Below are positions 1-11,978 of a stretch of DNA of 64,000 bases, piece after piece (position 1 is the stretch's first letter; every line of letters begins with the position of its first letter). The position numbers were made by a program, and so were the translations under genes. Below the pieces are notes generated by a model. That model did no database searches. It had not been told where the DNA came from and saw nothing but the letters and a program-made list of their open reading frames with translations. Source of the stretch: Nocardioides litoris (GTDB lineage: Bacteria; Actinomycetota; Actinomycetes; Propionibacteriales; Nocardioidaceae); the NCBI RefSeq assembly GCF_006346315.1, contig NZ_VDMR01000008.1, positions 310,001 through 374,000 of the forward strand. Direction: 5' to 3'.

Positions 1-1467
1 TACGACGACGCCTGGACGGAGGTGTCCTGGGCGCGTCGCCAGTGGGGCCTGCGCGCCGACCAGGCGCCGAGCACCCACCCCGTGGCCGGCAACGGCGCGG
101 CCGACGCGGTCGCGGCCCTGCAGGACTTCGACGGCATCTCCTACGCCAAGGGGTCGAGCATCCTGCGCCAGCTGGCGACCACCCTCGGCGACGAGGTGTT
201 CCTGGCCGGGGCGCGCGACCACTTCGAGCGGCACCGCTTCGGCAACGCGACCATGCACGACCTGTTCGGCTCCTGGGAGCGCTCCGGCGCGGGCGACCTG
301 TCGGGGGTGGTCGACCAGTGGCTGCGCACCGCCGGGGCCGACACGTTCACCCTCGACCGCTCGCGAGGCTCGCTGCGGCGCACGCCGCCGCCGGTCGACG
401 CGGGTGCGCGGCCGGCCGACCGGGCGCACCGGTTCGACGTCGTCGAGCTGGCCGAGGGGTCCGCGGCCGCGACGGCGGTCGTGGTGACCGGGGCCGAGAC
501 GCCGTGCGCCGTGGGCGCGGGCGCCGTGGTCATCGACCCGCGCGAGCAGAGCTGGGGGGTCTACGTCCCCGACGCGGCCACGATGCGCGCGCTCGTCGAC
601 GAGCTGCCGCGCACCACCGACCCCCAGCTGCGGGCCGGGGTGTGGAACAACGTCCGCAGCGGGTACTCCGTCGCCGCCGTCGACCCCGCCGACGTCGTCG
701 ACCTGCTGGTCGCCGACTTCCCGGCCTACGACACCGAGGACTCCGCGCGCCACACCGTGCCGTGGGTGCTGGCCGACGTGCTGCCGCTGGCGCCCGCGGG
801 GTCGCGGGCCCGGGTGCACGCCGCGGCCGTGGGTGCGATGGACGCGGCCGCGCCGGGGTCCGAGGAGCAGCTGTCGGCCTTCCGGGCCGCGGTGCGCACC
901 GGGGACGACCCCGGCATCGTGCGCGGCTGGCTGTGGCAGCCCCCGGACGGGGTCGAGGTCGACAGCGACGTGCGGTGGCGGCTGCTGCGGCGACTGGCCG
1001 CGCTCGGGGCCGCCGACCAGGACGAGCTCGACGCGGCCCTCGCCGACGACCCGACCGCGACCACCCGGGTGGCGCACGCCGAGGCCAGCACGGCCCGGCC
1101 CGACCCGGAGGCCAAGGCACTGGCCTGGCGGATGTTCACCGGGGAGGTCGAGGTCAGCAACTACGAGCTCGAGGCGGCCGGCGCCGGCCTGTGGCAGGGC
1201 GGGCGGCCCGACCTCGTGGCGCCGTACGTCGAGCGCTACGTCACCGACCTGCCCGCCACCTCCGCGGTCCGGTCGGGGTGGCTGCTGGCGCTGGCCGCCC
1301 AGGCGTTCTTCCCCGGCAGCGTGGTCACCGACGACACGCTGGCCCGGGTGCGGACGCTGCTCGACCCCGGGGTGCTCGAGCCGGCCGTGCAACGGCGGGT
1401 CACCGACGCCGCCGACGCGCTCGCCCGGCGGCTGGCCGTGCGCGACGCGTTCGGGGCGGACCGGTGA
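1..1467 (+). CDS. pepN: M1-family aminopeptidase N, C-terminal part (5' end outside window)
   Basis: The reading frame is open from the first base and ends at TGA 1465-1467, giving about 488 residues of a protein that starts upstream. The first 100 residues hold the end of the M1 peptidase region (GISYAKGSSILRQL, then a DLFGSWERSGAGDL helix). The rest is an alpha-helical ERAP1_C-like domain, as in actinobacterial PepN of about 850 residues. The zinc motif HExxH would lie before the window and cannot be checked. The family is a cytosolic zinc aminopeptidase that removes N-terminal residues from peptides. The stop overlaps the GTG start of fdhD by 4 bp (GTGA), so the two are probably translationally coupled although their functions are unrelated. 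Confidence 0.85.
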   Translation, partial: YDDAWTEVSWARRQWGLRADQAPSTHPVAGNGAADAVAALQDFDGISYAKGSSILRQLATTLGDEVFLAGARDHFERHRFGNATMHDLFGSWERSGAGDLSGVVDQWLRTAGADTFTLDRSRGSLRRTPPPVDAGARPADRAHRFDVVELAEGSAAATAVVVTGAETPCAVGAGAVVIDPREQSWGVYVPDAATMRALVDELPRTTDPQLRAGVWNNVRSGYSVAAVDPADVVDLLVADFPAYDTEDSARHTVPWVLADVLPLAPAGSRARVHAAAVGAMDAAAPGSEEQLSAFRAAVRTGDDPGIVRGWLWQPPDGVEVDSDVRWRLLRRLAALGAADQDELDAALADDPTATTRVAHAEASTARPDPEAKALAWRMFTGEVEVSNYELEAAGAGLWQGGRPDLVAPYVERYVTDLPATSAVRSGWLLALAAQAFFPGSVVTDDTLARVRTLLDPGVLEPAVQRRVTDAADALARRLAVRDAFGADR

Positions 1468-2264
1468 AGGAGCGGCGTCCCGGCCCCTCGGTCCGGGTGC
1501 GGGTGACCGAGGGCGACCGCACGCGCGAGGACCGCGTCGTCACCGAGGAGCCGCTCGAGATCCGGCTGCAGTGGCCCGGTGCGCCCGCTCGCCGCGTGTG
1601 GGTGACGATGCGCACCCCCGGCCACGACTTCGAGCTCGCCGCCGGGTGGGTGCGGCACGAGGGGCTGGCGCCCCGGGTGCACGGCGTCGCCTACTGCACC
1701 GACGAGACCCTGGCGCCCGACCAGGAGTTCAACGTCCTCACCGTGACCCTCGACGGCCCGCCCGCCTCGCTCCCCCACCAGCACGAGGCCCAGTCGGCCG
1801 GGTCGTCGGCCTGCGGCGTGTGCGGCCGGGACAGCGTCGACGACGCCCTCGCCACCACGGGCCGGCCCTGGACCGGCGACCTGCCGACCGAGGAGGTCGT
1901 CCGCGGCCTGCCCGGGCTACTGCGCGAGCGCCAGAAGGTCTTCGACCGCACCGGCGGCGTCCACGCCGCGGGCCTGGCCACCGCCACCGGCGACCTGCTG
2001 GTCGTGCGCGAGGACGTCGGCCGGCACAACGCCGTGGACAAGGTCACCGGCGCCCGGATGCTCGCCGGCGAGCCCGAGGCCGGCGCCGCCCTGGTCGTCA
2101 GCGGCCGCGCGGGCTTCGAGCTGGTGCAGAAGGCCGTCGCCGCCGGCACCGGCGCCCTGGTCGCCGTCGGCGCCCCCACCAGCCTCGCCGTCGACCTCGC
2201 CCGCCGCGCGGGGCTCGTCCTCTACGGCTTCACCTCCGCCGACCGCGCGGTCCGCTACACCTGA
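1464..2264 (+). CDS. fdhD: Formate dehydrogenase accessory sulfurtransferase FdhD
   Basis: 266 residues, the usual FdhD length. The family carries sulfur from a cysteine desulfurase to the molybdenum/bis-MGD cofactor of formate dehydrogenases. The catalytic CxxC loop is visible in SSACGVCGRDS at about residue 115, and REDVGRHNAVDKV and SGRAGFELVQKA are also typical FdhD motifs. The GTG start at 1464 overlaps the pepN stop, and the alignment of the first residues with the family leaves no room for a much longer N-terminus. No formate dehydrogenase gene is in the window, so the client enzyme must be encoded elsewhere. Confidence 0.93.
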   Translation: MKERRPGPSVRVRVTEGDRTREDRVVTEEPLEIRLQWPGAPARRVWVTMRTPGHDFELAAGWVRHEGLAPRVHGVAYCTDETLAPDQEFNVLTVTLDGPPASLPHQHEAQSAGSSACGVCGRDSVDDALATTGRPWTGDLPTEEVVRGLPGLLRERQKVFDRTGGVHAAGLATATGDLLVVREDVGRHNAVDKVTGARMLAGEPEAGAALVVSGRAGFELVQKAVAAGTGALVAVGAPTSLAVDLARRAGLVLYGFTSADRAVRYT

Positions 2265-2505
2265 CCTCCCCGCCCCGGCGCGCGGCTCCCCGTGGGCCCG
2301 GTGGGCCCGGTGGGAGCGTCATGCGTCCCGGTCGTCTCGGCCGCCGGCTCGTAGGACGCTGCCTGGGGTCCAGCGGGACGTCATCCGACCCGGTCGCCCT
2401 GACCACCACCTCGTACGACGTCCCGCCCGACCCCGACCCCATTCCCACCAGCGCCGTCCACCCCGGCGCCCGGCGTGGGTCCGCGGTTGTGTCGGCGGTG
2501 CGCCC

Positions 2506-2517
2506 TAGCGTCGTCGC
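2506..2517 (+). promoter_or_regulatory. Leaderless-type -10 box for sbcD
   Basis: TAGCGT at 2506-2511 lies 6 nt before the GTG start of sbcD, and no Shine-Dalgarno sequence is present. This is the actinobacterial leaderless arrangement, in which the transcript would begin at or next to the start codon. The rest of 2265-2517 shows no gene; it holds a short GTGGGCCCG-type duplication near 2291-2310. Confidence 0.5.
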
Positions 2518-3692
2518 GTGCGCATCCTCCACACCTCCGACTGGCACCTGGGCCGGTCGTTCCACCGCGAGGGGATGCTCACCCACCAGGCCGCGTTCGT
2601 CGACCACCTGCTCGAGGTCGTCGCGACCGAGCGGGTCGACCTGGTCGTCGTCGCCGGCGACGTCTACGACCGCGCCCTGCCGCCGGTCGACGCCGTGCGC
2701 CTGGCCGACGAGACCCTCGTGCGCCTGGCCGCTTCTCGGGCCGCGGTCGTGGTGACCAGCGGCAACCACGACTCCGCGCAGCGGCTCGGGTTCTCCTCCC
2801 GGCTCATCGACGCCGCGGGCGTGCACCTGCGCACCGACGTCGGCGGGGTCGGCACCCCCGTCGTGCTCCACGACGCCCACGGACCGGTCGCCGTGCACGG
2901 CCTGCCCTACCTCGACCCGCACGCGGTCGCCGACCCCTGGGCGCTGCCGCGGCGCAGCCACGAGGCCGCGCTCTCCGAGGCCATGACCCGCGTGCGCCGC
3001 GACCTGGCCGCCCGACCCGGCACCCGCTCGGTCGTGCTGGCCCACGCCTTCGTGGCGGGCGCGCAGCCGTCCGACTCCGAGCGCGACATCAGCGTCGGCG
3101 GCGTCGCGCGCGTGCCGACGAGCGTCTTCGACGGCGTCGACTACGTCGCCCTGGGGCACCTGCACGGCCCGCACGTCCTGGCCGACCACGTCCGCTACAG
3201 CGGATCGCCCCTGGCCTACTCCTTCTCCGAGGCCGGCCACCGCAAGGGGTCGTGGCTCGTCGACCTCGATGCCGCCGGGGCCGCGCACGCGACCTGGGTC
3301 GAGGCGCCGGTCCCGCGGCCGCTGGCCCGGCTCCGCGGCACGCTCGACGACCTGCTCGCCGACCCCGCGCACGCGCCCGCCGAGGACGCCTGGGTCGAGG
3401 TCACGCTCACCGACGCCCGGCGTCCCGCGCAGGCCATGGACCGCCTGCGCCGGCGGTTCCCGCACACGCTCCTGCTCGGGTTCGACACCGGCCGTCCCGT
3501 CGTCGGAGCCGCGCCCGCGATGGCCTCGCGGGGTCGCCGCGACCACGACGTCGCCCGCGAGTTCGTCACCGAGCTGCGCGGCAGCGCGCCCACCGGGGCC
3601 GAGGGCGCGCTGCTCGACCTCGCCGTCGACGCCTGCTGCGGTCTCGACGCCGCCGACGGCGAGCGTCCCGACACGCTCGTGGCGACGGGCTG

Positions 3693-3693
<1 letters not shown>
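2518..3693 (+). CDS. sbcD: SbcD, nuclease subunit of the SbcCD DNA exonuclease
   Basis: 391 residues, calcineurin-like phosphoesterase fold (Mre11 family). All metal-binding motifs are present: SDWHLG at residue 7, GDVYDRA at about 48, SGNHDS at about 80, and GHLHGPH at about 206. The family cleaves hairpins and protein-blocked double-strand ends with SbcC as the ATPase partner. The GTG start is supported by the leaderless -10 box and by MRILHTSDWH beginning right at the usual family start. The stop TGA shares one base with the sbcC ATG (TGATG), a coupled operon typical for this pair. Confidence 0.95.
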
Positions 3694-6629
<2,936 letters not shown>

Positions 6630-6652
6630 CGTGCCCGGCCGGTGCGCACCGG

Positions 6653-7186
6653 TCAGGAGGGCGAACCGAGGGCGTCGAGCAGCGCGCTGGTGAACGCCGG
6701 GATGTCGTCGGGGTTGCGGCTGGTGATGAGGTTGGCGTCGGTGACGACCTCCTCGTCCTTCCACTCCCCGCCCGCGTTGCGCACGTCGGTCTGCAGGCTG
6801 GGCCACGAGGTGATCGTGCGGCCCGAGAGCACGCCCGCCTCGACCAGCGTCCACGGCGCGTGGCAGATCGCCGCCACCGGCTTGCCGGACTCGACGAACT
6901 GCTTGACGAACGACACGGCGTCCTCGTCGGTGCGCAGCGCGTCGGGGTTGGCGACGCCGCCGGGCAGGACCAGACCGGCGTAGTCGTCGACGTCGGCCTC
7001 TGCGACCAGCTTGTCCACGGCCTGGGTGCCGGCCTTGTCGAGGTGGTCGAAGAGCTGCGCCTCGCCGGACTCCGGCGCCAGCAGCACGGGCTCGAACCCG
7101 GCATCTTCCACGGCGGCCCACGGCTCGGTGAGCTCGACCTTCTCGATGCCCTCGTTGGCGGTCAGGAACGCGATCTTGGTGGCCAT
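6653..7186 (-). CDS. DJ-1/PfpI family protein (type 1 glutamine amidotransferase fold)
   Basis: 177 residues. Family features: MATKIAFLTANEGIEKVELT at the N-terminus with the conserved Glu, LVLPGGVANPDALR in the middle, and the nucleophile elbow AAICHAPWTLVEA with Cys at about residue 104 followed by His. Members of this family are reported as stress-induced proteases or protein/nucleotide deglycases; which activity applies here is unknown. I chose ATG 7186 because a TACCGT -10 box lies 6 nt upstream (7193-7198), a leaderless layout; longer in-frame starts would run into the palindrome at 7341-7370. Confidence 0.85.
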   Translation of the reverse strand: MATKIAFLTANEGIEKVELTEPWAAVEDAGFEPVLLAPESGEAQLFDHLDKAGTQAVDKLVAEADVDDYAGLVLPGGVANPDALRTDEDAVSFVKQFVESGKPVAAICHAPWTLVEAGVLSGRTITSWPSLQTDVRNAGGEWKDEEVVTDANLITSRNPDDIPAFTSALLDALGSPS

Positions 7187-7340
7187 GCCCCGACGGTAGG
7201 CAGGCCGGTCCGCCCACCACCCCGCCCAGGCGGGTGGCTGGTCCTCACCCCACCGGTGCGGTGTCCGAGCTGGCCAGGGAGATCCCGCGCTGGGCGGGCA
7301 ATGCATTGGCCGACGAGCGCGAGAACTGCCCGCCCAGCTG

Positions 7341-7370
7341 GAGGAACACCCGGTCAACCGGGTGTTCCTC
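7341..7370. repeat. 30-bp near-perfect palindrome (possible terminator or operator)
   Basis: Two 14-bp arms (7341-7354 and 7357-7370) are exact reverse complements, separated by only CA. It lies 33 bp beyond the sulfotransferase stop and about 140 bp before the PfpI-family -10 box, both on the minus strand. It could end sulfotransferase transcription as a hairpin, but there is no T tract on either side. It could equally be a binding site for a dimeric regulator. The remaining bases of 7187-7402 show no gene. Confidence 0.55.
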
Positions 7371-7402
7371 ACACCCCCCGGGGCATCAAGGCGGCGCCGG
7401 CC

Positions 7403-8131
7403 TCAGCCGGAGACCGACCACGACGAAACGTCGAGGCCCCAGTCGTCGCGCAGGCGCGCGGCCTGCGGGCGGTAGAGCACCTCCAGCGACTCGCGCAGCC
7501 CGGGTGTCCACTCCCAGTCCTCCCGGGAGGACGACCCGGAGGCGCGGTCGACGTCGGCGAGCGGCACCGGGTCGAGACCGAGCAGGCCCCAGAGGTGGTC
7601 CAGGGTGGCCTGCGCGTCGCGGCGGGCCTCCTCGAAGACGAGCACGTGCATCCGCTCGCGCCCGATCGCGGCGGCCCACACGTCGAGCTGGTCGGCGTAC
7701 ATGCCGGTCCAGGTCTGCACGGTGATCGGCACCGGGTAGGGCCACGGGGCCTTCTGGCCCGACGCCTCGCGGGTGGCGGCGAGCCGCATCGCTGAGCGGA
7801 ACCGCTCGACCGGGTCGCGCAGCACGACCAGCACCGGCACGTCGGGCAGCAGCCGGGCCACGGCGCCGGGGCAGGAGGCGTGCCGCAGGTACTGCGGCGT
7901 CCAGTCGCCGCGGGCGACGCCGTCGGCCGGGAAGAGGTCGAGGTAGGCCGAGGCCGGCTCGCGTCCGTCGCCGACCTTGTGGAGCAGGTGCTGCTCCTTC
8001 TTGCCGTTGGTGCCGAGGCCGACCCGCGGGTGCTGGACGAGCAGGTCGGTCAGCCAGGTGGTGCCGCTGCGCTGCGCGCCGATCCCCAGCCACGCCGGAC
8101 CGGCACCCGCCCCCGACCCCGCGATTCCCAT
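7403..8131 (-). CDS. Sulfotransferase-like protein (PAPS-dependent fold)
   Basis: 242 residues. The 5'-phosphosulfate-binding loop is visible as GAQRSGTTWLTDLL at about residue 15, and the 3'-phosphate motif as VVLRDPVERFRSAM at about residue 100. These are the hallmarks of the P-loop sulfotransferase family, which moves sulfate from PAPS to carbohydrates, lipids or peptides. No substrate can be inferred. The start at ATG 8131 gives a leaderless arrangement (TAGGGT at 8139-8144, 7 nt gap) and puts the P-loop where the family has it. It is divergent from tldD across only 37 bp. Confidence 0.8.
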   Translation of the reverse strand: MGIAGSGAGAGPAWLGIGAQRSGTTWLTDLLVQHPRVGLGTNGKKEQHLLHKVGDGREPASAYLDLFPADGVARGDWTPQYLRHASCPGAVARLLPDVPVLVVLRDPVERFRSAMRLAATREASGQKAPWPYPVPITVQTWTGMYADQLDVWAAAIGRERMHVLVFEEARRDAQATLDHLWGLLGLDPVPLADVDRASGSSSREDWEWTPGLRESLEVLYRPQAARLRDDWGLDVSSWSVSG

Positions 8132-8168
8132 GGCGCGGACCCTACTGGCGCCCGCTAGGTTCCTCGAC
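8132..8168. promoter_or_regulatory. 37-bp divergent leaderless promoter region (sulfotransferase / tldD)
   Basis: Two -10 boxes lie back to back. TAGGTT at 8156-8161 reads rightward, 7 nt before the tldD ATG at 8169. TAGGGT (plus-strand ACCCTA, 8139-8144) reads leftward, 7 nt before the sulfotransferase ATG at 8131. There is no room for 5' untranslated regions, and each -35 region must fall inside the opposite gene or the opposite core promoter, so the two promoters may compete. Confidence 0.5.
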
Positions 8169-9710
8169 ATGAGTGGTCTCGACCCGACCTTCCTCGACCT
8201 CCCGTTCCGCGCCCTCGGCGACGCGGCCCTCACCCGGGCCCGCGAGCTGGGCGTGACGCACGCCGACTTCCGGTTCGAGCGCGTGCGCTACCAGAGCCTG
8301 CGGGTGCGCGACGGCGTCCTGCAGGGCGCGAGCGACGCCGAGGACCTCGGCTTCGCCGTCCGCGTGGTCCACCGCGGCTCGTGGGGCTTCGCCGCGGGCG
8401 TCGTGCTCACGCCCGAGGAGGCCGTGCGGGTGGCCGAGACCGCCGTCGCCGTCGCCACCGTCGCGGCCGGCATGACCAGCAGCCCGGTCGAGATCGCCGA
8501 CGAGCCCGTGCACGCCGACGCCACCTGGGTCAGCGCCTACGACGTCAACCCGCTCGACGTGCCCGTCGCGGAGAAGGCCGCGGTGCTGGTCGACTGGACC
8601 GAGCGGCTGCGCACCGGCGCGGCCGTCGACCACGCGTCGGCGTACGTGCTGCAGGTGCAGGAGAACAAGTACTACGCCGACCTGGCCGGCACGACGACCA
8701 CCCAACAGCGGGTGCGGCTGCAGCCGGGGTTCGAGGCGATGGGCGCGGGCGCGGACACCTTCGACTCGATGGCCAGCATCGCCCCGCCGGTCGGCCGCGG
8801 TTGGGAGTACGTCACCGGGAGCGCCGAGCAGGGCGCGTGGGACTGGGACGCCGAGGTCGACGAGGTGCCCGAGCTGCTGGCCGAGAAGCTCAAGGCGCCC
8901 AGCGTCGAGGCCGGCACCTACGACCTCGTCATCCACCCCAGCAACCTGTGGCTGACGATCCACGAGTCGATCGGCCACGCCACCGAGCTCGACCGGGCGC
9001 TGGGCTACGAGGCCAACTACGCCGGCACCTCGTTCGCCACGCCCGACCAGCTCGGCACGCTGCGCTACGGCAGCGACGTCATGCACGTGACCGGCGACCG
9101 CACCCAGCCGCACGGCCTGGCCACCACCGGGTACGACGACGAGGGGGTGCAGACGCAGGAGTGGGACATCGTGCGCGACGGCGTCCTGGTCGGCTACCAG
9201 CTCGACCGGCCGATGGGCGTGATGCTGCCCGAGCTCAACCCCGGGCCCGACGGGAGGGGCCGCTCCAACGGCTGCGCCTACGCCGACTCGCCCGGCCACA
9301 TCCCGATCCAGCGGATGGCCAACGTGTCCCTGCAGCCCGACCCGTCGCCCGACGCGCCCTCGACCGACGACCTCATCGGGCGGGTCGAGCGCGGCCTCTA
9401 CGTCGTGGGCGACAAGTCGTGGTCGATCGACATGCAGCGCTTCAACTTCCAGTTCACCGGCCAGCGGTTCTACACCATCGCTGACGGCCAGCTGGTCGGC
9501 CAGGTCCGTGACGTCGCCTACCAGGCCACGACCACCGACTTCTGGGGGTCCATGGAGGCCGTGGGCGGGCGCGACACCTGGGTGCTCGGCGGCGCGTTCA
9601 ACTGCGGCAAGGCCCAGCCGGGCCAGGTCGCGGCGGTCAGCCACGGCTGCCCCACCTCGCTGTTCCGCGGCGTCCGGATCCTCAACACGCTCCAGGAGGG
9701 CGGCAACTGA
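8169..9710 (+). CDS. tldD: TldD-type zinc metallopeptidase subunit
   Basis: 513 residues. The HExxxH zinc motif of the TldD/PmbA family appears as HESIGHATELDRAL at about residue 264, and the C-terminus has the conserved NCGKAQPGQ and SHGCP region. In characterised systems TldD and TldE form a heterodimer that degrades unfolded leader peptides during RiPP maturation or acts in toxin/antitoxin turnover; the target here is unknown and no RiPP precursor was seen nearby. The ATG at 8169 is preceded by a -10 box at 7 nt. The stop overlaps the tldE ATG by one base (TGATG). Confidence 0.92.
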   Translation: MSGLDPTFLDLPFRALGDAALTRARELGVTHADFRFERVRYQSLRVRDGVLQGASDAEDLGFAVRVVHRGSWGFAAGVVLTPEEAVRVAETAVAVATVAAGMTSSPVEIADEPVHADATWVSAYDVNPLDVPVAEKAAVLVDWTERLRTGAAVDHASAYVLQVQENKYYADLAGTTTTQQRVRLQPGFEAMGAGADTFDSMASIAPPVGRGWEYVTGSAEQGAWDWDAEVDEVPELLAEKLKAPSVEAGTYDLVIHPSNLWLTIHESIGHATELDRALGYEANYAGTSFATPDQLGTLRYGSDVMHVTGDRTQPHGLATTGYDDEGVQTQEWDIVRDGVLVGYQLDRPMGVMLPELNPGPDGRGRSNGCAYADSPGHIPIQRMANVSLQPDPSPDAPSTDDLIGRVERGLYVVGDKSWSIDMQRFNFQFTGQRFYTIADGQLVGQVRDVAYQATTTDFWGSMEAVGGRDTWVLGGAFNCGKAQPGQVAAVSHGCPTSLFRGVRILNTLQEGGN

Positions 9711-11113
9711 TGAGCACGGGCACGAACACCACGCCCCAGTCCCTGGTCGAGCAGGCCCTCGCTGCCACCACCGCCGACGACTGCGTGGTCGTCGTGCGCG
9801 ACCAGACCAGCGCCAACCTGCGCTGGGCCGGCAACACCCTCACCACCAACGGCGTCATGCACGGCCTCAGCGTCACCGTGGTGTCCTTCGTCGGCGAGGC
9901 CACGGCCTCGGTCACCGGCAGCGCGACCACGCAGGCCCAGGTCACCGACCTGGTCGGCAAGGCCGACGCCGCCGCCCGCGCCGCGTCGCCGGCCGAGGAC
10001 CGCAACCCGCTCCTCACCCCCGCCGACGCGCCCGCGGGCGCGGGCGCCGACTGGGACGACGCGCCCGAGCCCACCGACATCCACGTCTACGACGTGTTCG
10101 CGCCCGCGCTGGGCGAGGCGTTCGGTCGGGCGCAGGCCGGCGACCGCATCCTCTACGGGTTCGTCAACCACGAGGTCACCACGACCTACCTCGGCTCGAC
10201 CACCGGCCTGCGGCTGCGCCACGTGCAGCCCACCGGTCACTACGGCTGCACCGGCAAGAACACCGCGCTGACCGAGAGCGCCTGGGTCGGCGGCGCCACC
10301 CGCGACTTCACCGACGTCGACGCCGTGGCCATCGACGCCGAGGTCGCCCAACGGCTGGCCTGGGGCCGTCGCCGCGTCGACCTGCCTGCCGGCCGCTACG
10401 ACACGATCCTGCCGCCCTCGGCCGTGGCCGACGTGATGATCGACGCCTACTGGTACGCCGGCGCCCGCACCGCGTGGGAGGGGCAGTCGGTCTACAGCCG
10501 CCGCCCCACCGGCACCCGCATCGGCGAGCGCATCACCGCGCCCGGCGTCCACCTCTTCAGCGACCCCGCCCACCCCGGGCTGGAGTGCGCGCCGTTCGCG
10601 GTCGCCACGTCCTCGGGCGACGAGAGCTCGGTCTACGACAACGGCCTGCCACTGGGCCGCACCGACTGGATCCGCGACGGCGAGCTCACCGCGCTGCTGC
10701 AGACCCGCCACACCGCCGCCCTGACCGGGCAGCCGACCACGCCCGCGATCGACAACCTCGTCCTCGAGGTCGACGCCGGCGCCGGGTCCATCGACGACCT
10801 CGTCGCCGGCACCGAGCGCGGCCTGCTGCTGACCTGCTTGTGGTACATCCGCGAGGTCGACCCGCAGTCGCTCCTGCTGACCGGCCTGACCCGCGACGGG
10901 GTCTACCTCGTCGAGGGCGGCGAGATCACCGGGTCGGTCAACAACTTCCGCTGGAACGAGAGCCCCATCGACCTGCTGCGGCGCTCCACCCACGCCTCGG
11001 CCACCGTGCCGAGCTTCAGCCGCGAGTGGGGCGACGACTACTTCTCCCGCACCGCGACCCCCGCGCTGCGGGTGCCCGACTTCAACATGTCGAGCGTCAG
11101 CCAGGCGATGTAG
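9710..11113 (+). CDS. tldE: TldE/PmbA-type partner subunit of the TldD protease
   Basis: 467 residues, PmbA_TldD family, without the HExxxH zinc motif of its partner, as expected for TldE. The N-terminal half shows the family pattern of a small alpha/beta domain, and the C-terminal half has NHEVTTTYLGSTTGLRLRH and the late GGEITGSVNNFRWNESP region near the end. It is expected to pair with the product of the upstream gene, with which it overlaps by one base, to build the closed proteolytic chamber. Cytosolic; no signal peptide. Confidence 0.9.
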   Translation: MSTGTNTTPQSLVEQALAATTADDCVVVVRDQTSANLRWAGNTLTTNGVMHGLSVTVVSFVGEATASVTGSATTQAQVTDLVGKADAAARAASPAEDRNPLLTPADAPAGAGADWDDAPEPTDIHVYDVFAPALGEAFGRAQAGDRILYGFVNHEVTTTYLGSTTGLRLRHVQPTGHYGCTGKNTALTESAWVGGATRDFTDVDAVAIDAEVAQRLAWGRRRVDLPAGRYDTILPPSAVADVMIDAYWYAGARTAWEGQSVYSRRPTGTRIGERITAPGVHLFSDPAHPGLECAPFAVATSSGDESSVYDNGLPLGRTDWIRDGELTALLQTRHTAALTGQPTTPAIDNLVLEVDAGAGSIDDLVAGTERGLLLTCLWYIREVDPQSLLLTGLTRDGVYLVEGGEITGSVNNFRWNESPIDLLRRSTHASATVPSFSREWGDDYFSRTATPALRVPDFNMSSVSQAM

Positions 11114-11217
11114 GTCGCGGCGTCGATCGGTGGCGACGCAACCCGGGACAGCGGGCCCGCCGTCCCCTAGGCTCGGTCACTCCCCCCACGTCCGTCCCTC
11201 CTCCCCCAGGAGTCGTC

Positions 11218-11904
11218 GTGCGTGCCACCCCCGCTCGCCCCACCGCTCGTCCCGTCGCTCGTCCTGTCGCCCTGCTCGCGTCCGCCACCCTGGCGCTGGC
11301 CGTGGTCGCCCCGGCCCACGCCGCCGGGACCGAGGAACCGTCCACGCCGCGCGCCGCACCGGTCACCGCGCCCGACGCCACCACGCTCCGCACCGGCGCG
11401 TACGCCGGCGGGCCGGCGTACGTCGACGTGCTGGCCAACGACCACGACCCCGACGGCGACAGCCTGGCCATCTGCCGGGTCGAGGTGCCGCGCGGCGTCC
11501 CGCTCGACGCCGTCGCCGACGGTGACCCGCTCACCGGGCAGCGGCTCGTCCTGGTCGCGACCGCCCACCGCTCGGCGACCTACGAGCTGACCTACTGGGC
11601 CTGCGACCACGACTTCCTCACCCCGGCCACGGTCACCGTGACCGTCCAGGCCGCCCCCGAGGTCGAGGCGCGGCCGGCGGCGCGGCGCGGGCGCGTGCTG
11701 TTCCACAACCCGACCCGCGGCCCCGTCGTCGTGGCCTACGGCAGCCGCGCCCGGCCCGCGCCCGACGCGCGGGTGCGCATCCCCGCCCGCGGCTGGCGCA
11801 CCGTCCGCACCCCGCGGCAGCGGCTGGCCTGGACCGCGTCGCGCCCGCGCACCGGCGAGGTCGTCGGCGCCGGCACGGTGCGCGGCGTGCAGCACCGACG
11901 CTGA
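11218..11904 (+). CDS. Secreted Ig-like (tandem-95/Big_9-type) domain protein, paralogue 1
   Basis: 228 residues. Arg-rich N-region, hydrophobic core (PVALLASATLALAVVAPAHA) and an AHA|A cleavage site at about residue 38 form a Sec signal peptide. Residues about 60-140 look like a bacterial Ig/cadherin-like domain, with YVDVLANDHDPDGDSLAIC, followed by a second beta-rich part with FHNPTRGPVVVAYGSRA. Two Cys in the Ig-like part could form a disulfide. The GTG start at 11218 follows an AGGAG ribosome site at 11208-11212. The next gene is a diverged paralogue. The function is unknown; the protein is probably extracellular or wall-associated. Confidence 0.75.
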   Translation: MRATPARPTARPVARPVALLASATLALAVVAPAHAAGTEEPSTPRAAPVTAPDATTLRTGAYAGGPAYVDVLANDHDPDGDSLAICRVEVPRGVPLDAVADGDPLTGQRLVLVATAHRSATYELTYWACDHDFLTPATVTVTVQAAPEVEARPAARRGRVLFHNPTRGPVVVAYGSRARPAPDARVRIPARGWRTVRTPRQRLAWTASRPRTGEVVGAGTVRGVQHRR

Positions 11905-11978
11905 CGGTGCCGTTCGGCGGACGGACGGGCGGCCCCGCCACTACCGTGGGCCTGCTCGCCCTTCTCCCCAGGAGCCGC

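Noticed and set aside
6639..6652. Palindrome CCGGTGCGCACCGG between sbcC and the PfpI-family gene
   Set aside because: Only a 5-bp stem with a 4-base loop and no U run; too weak to call a terminator with confidence, although the convergent place is suggestive.
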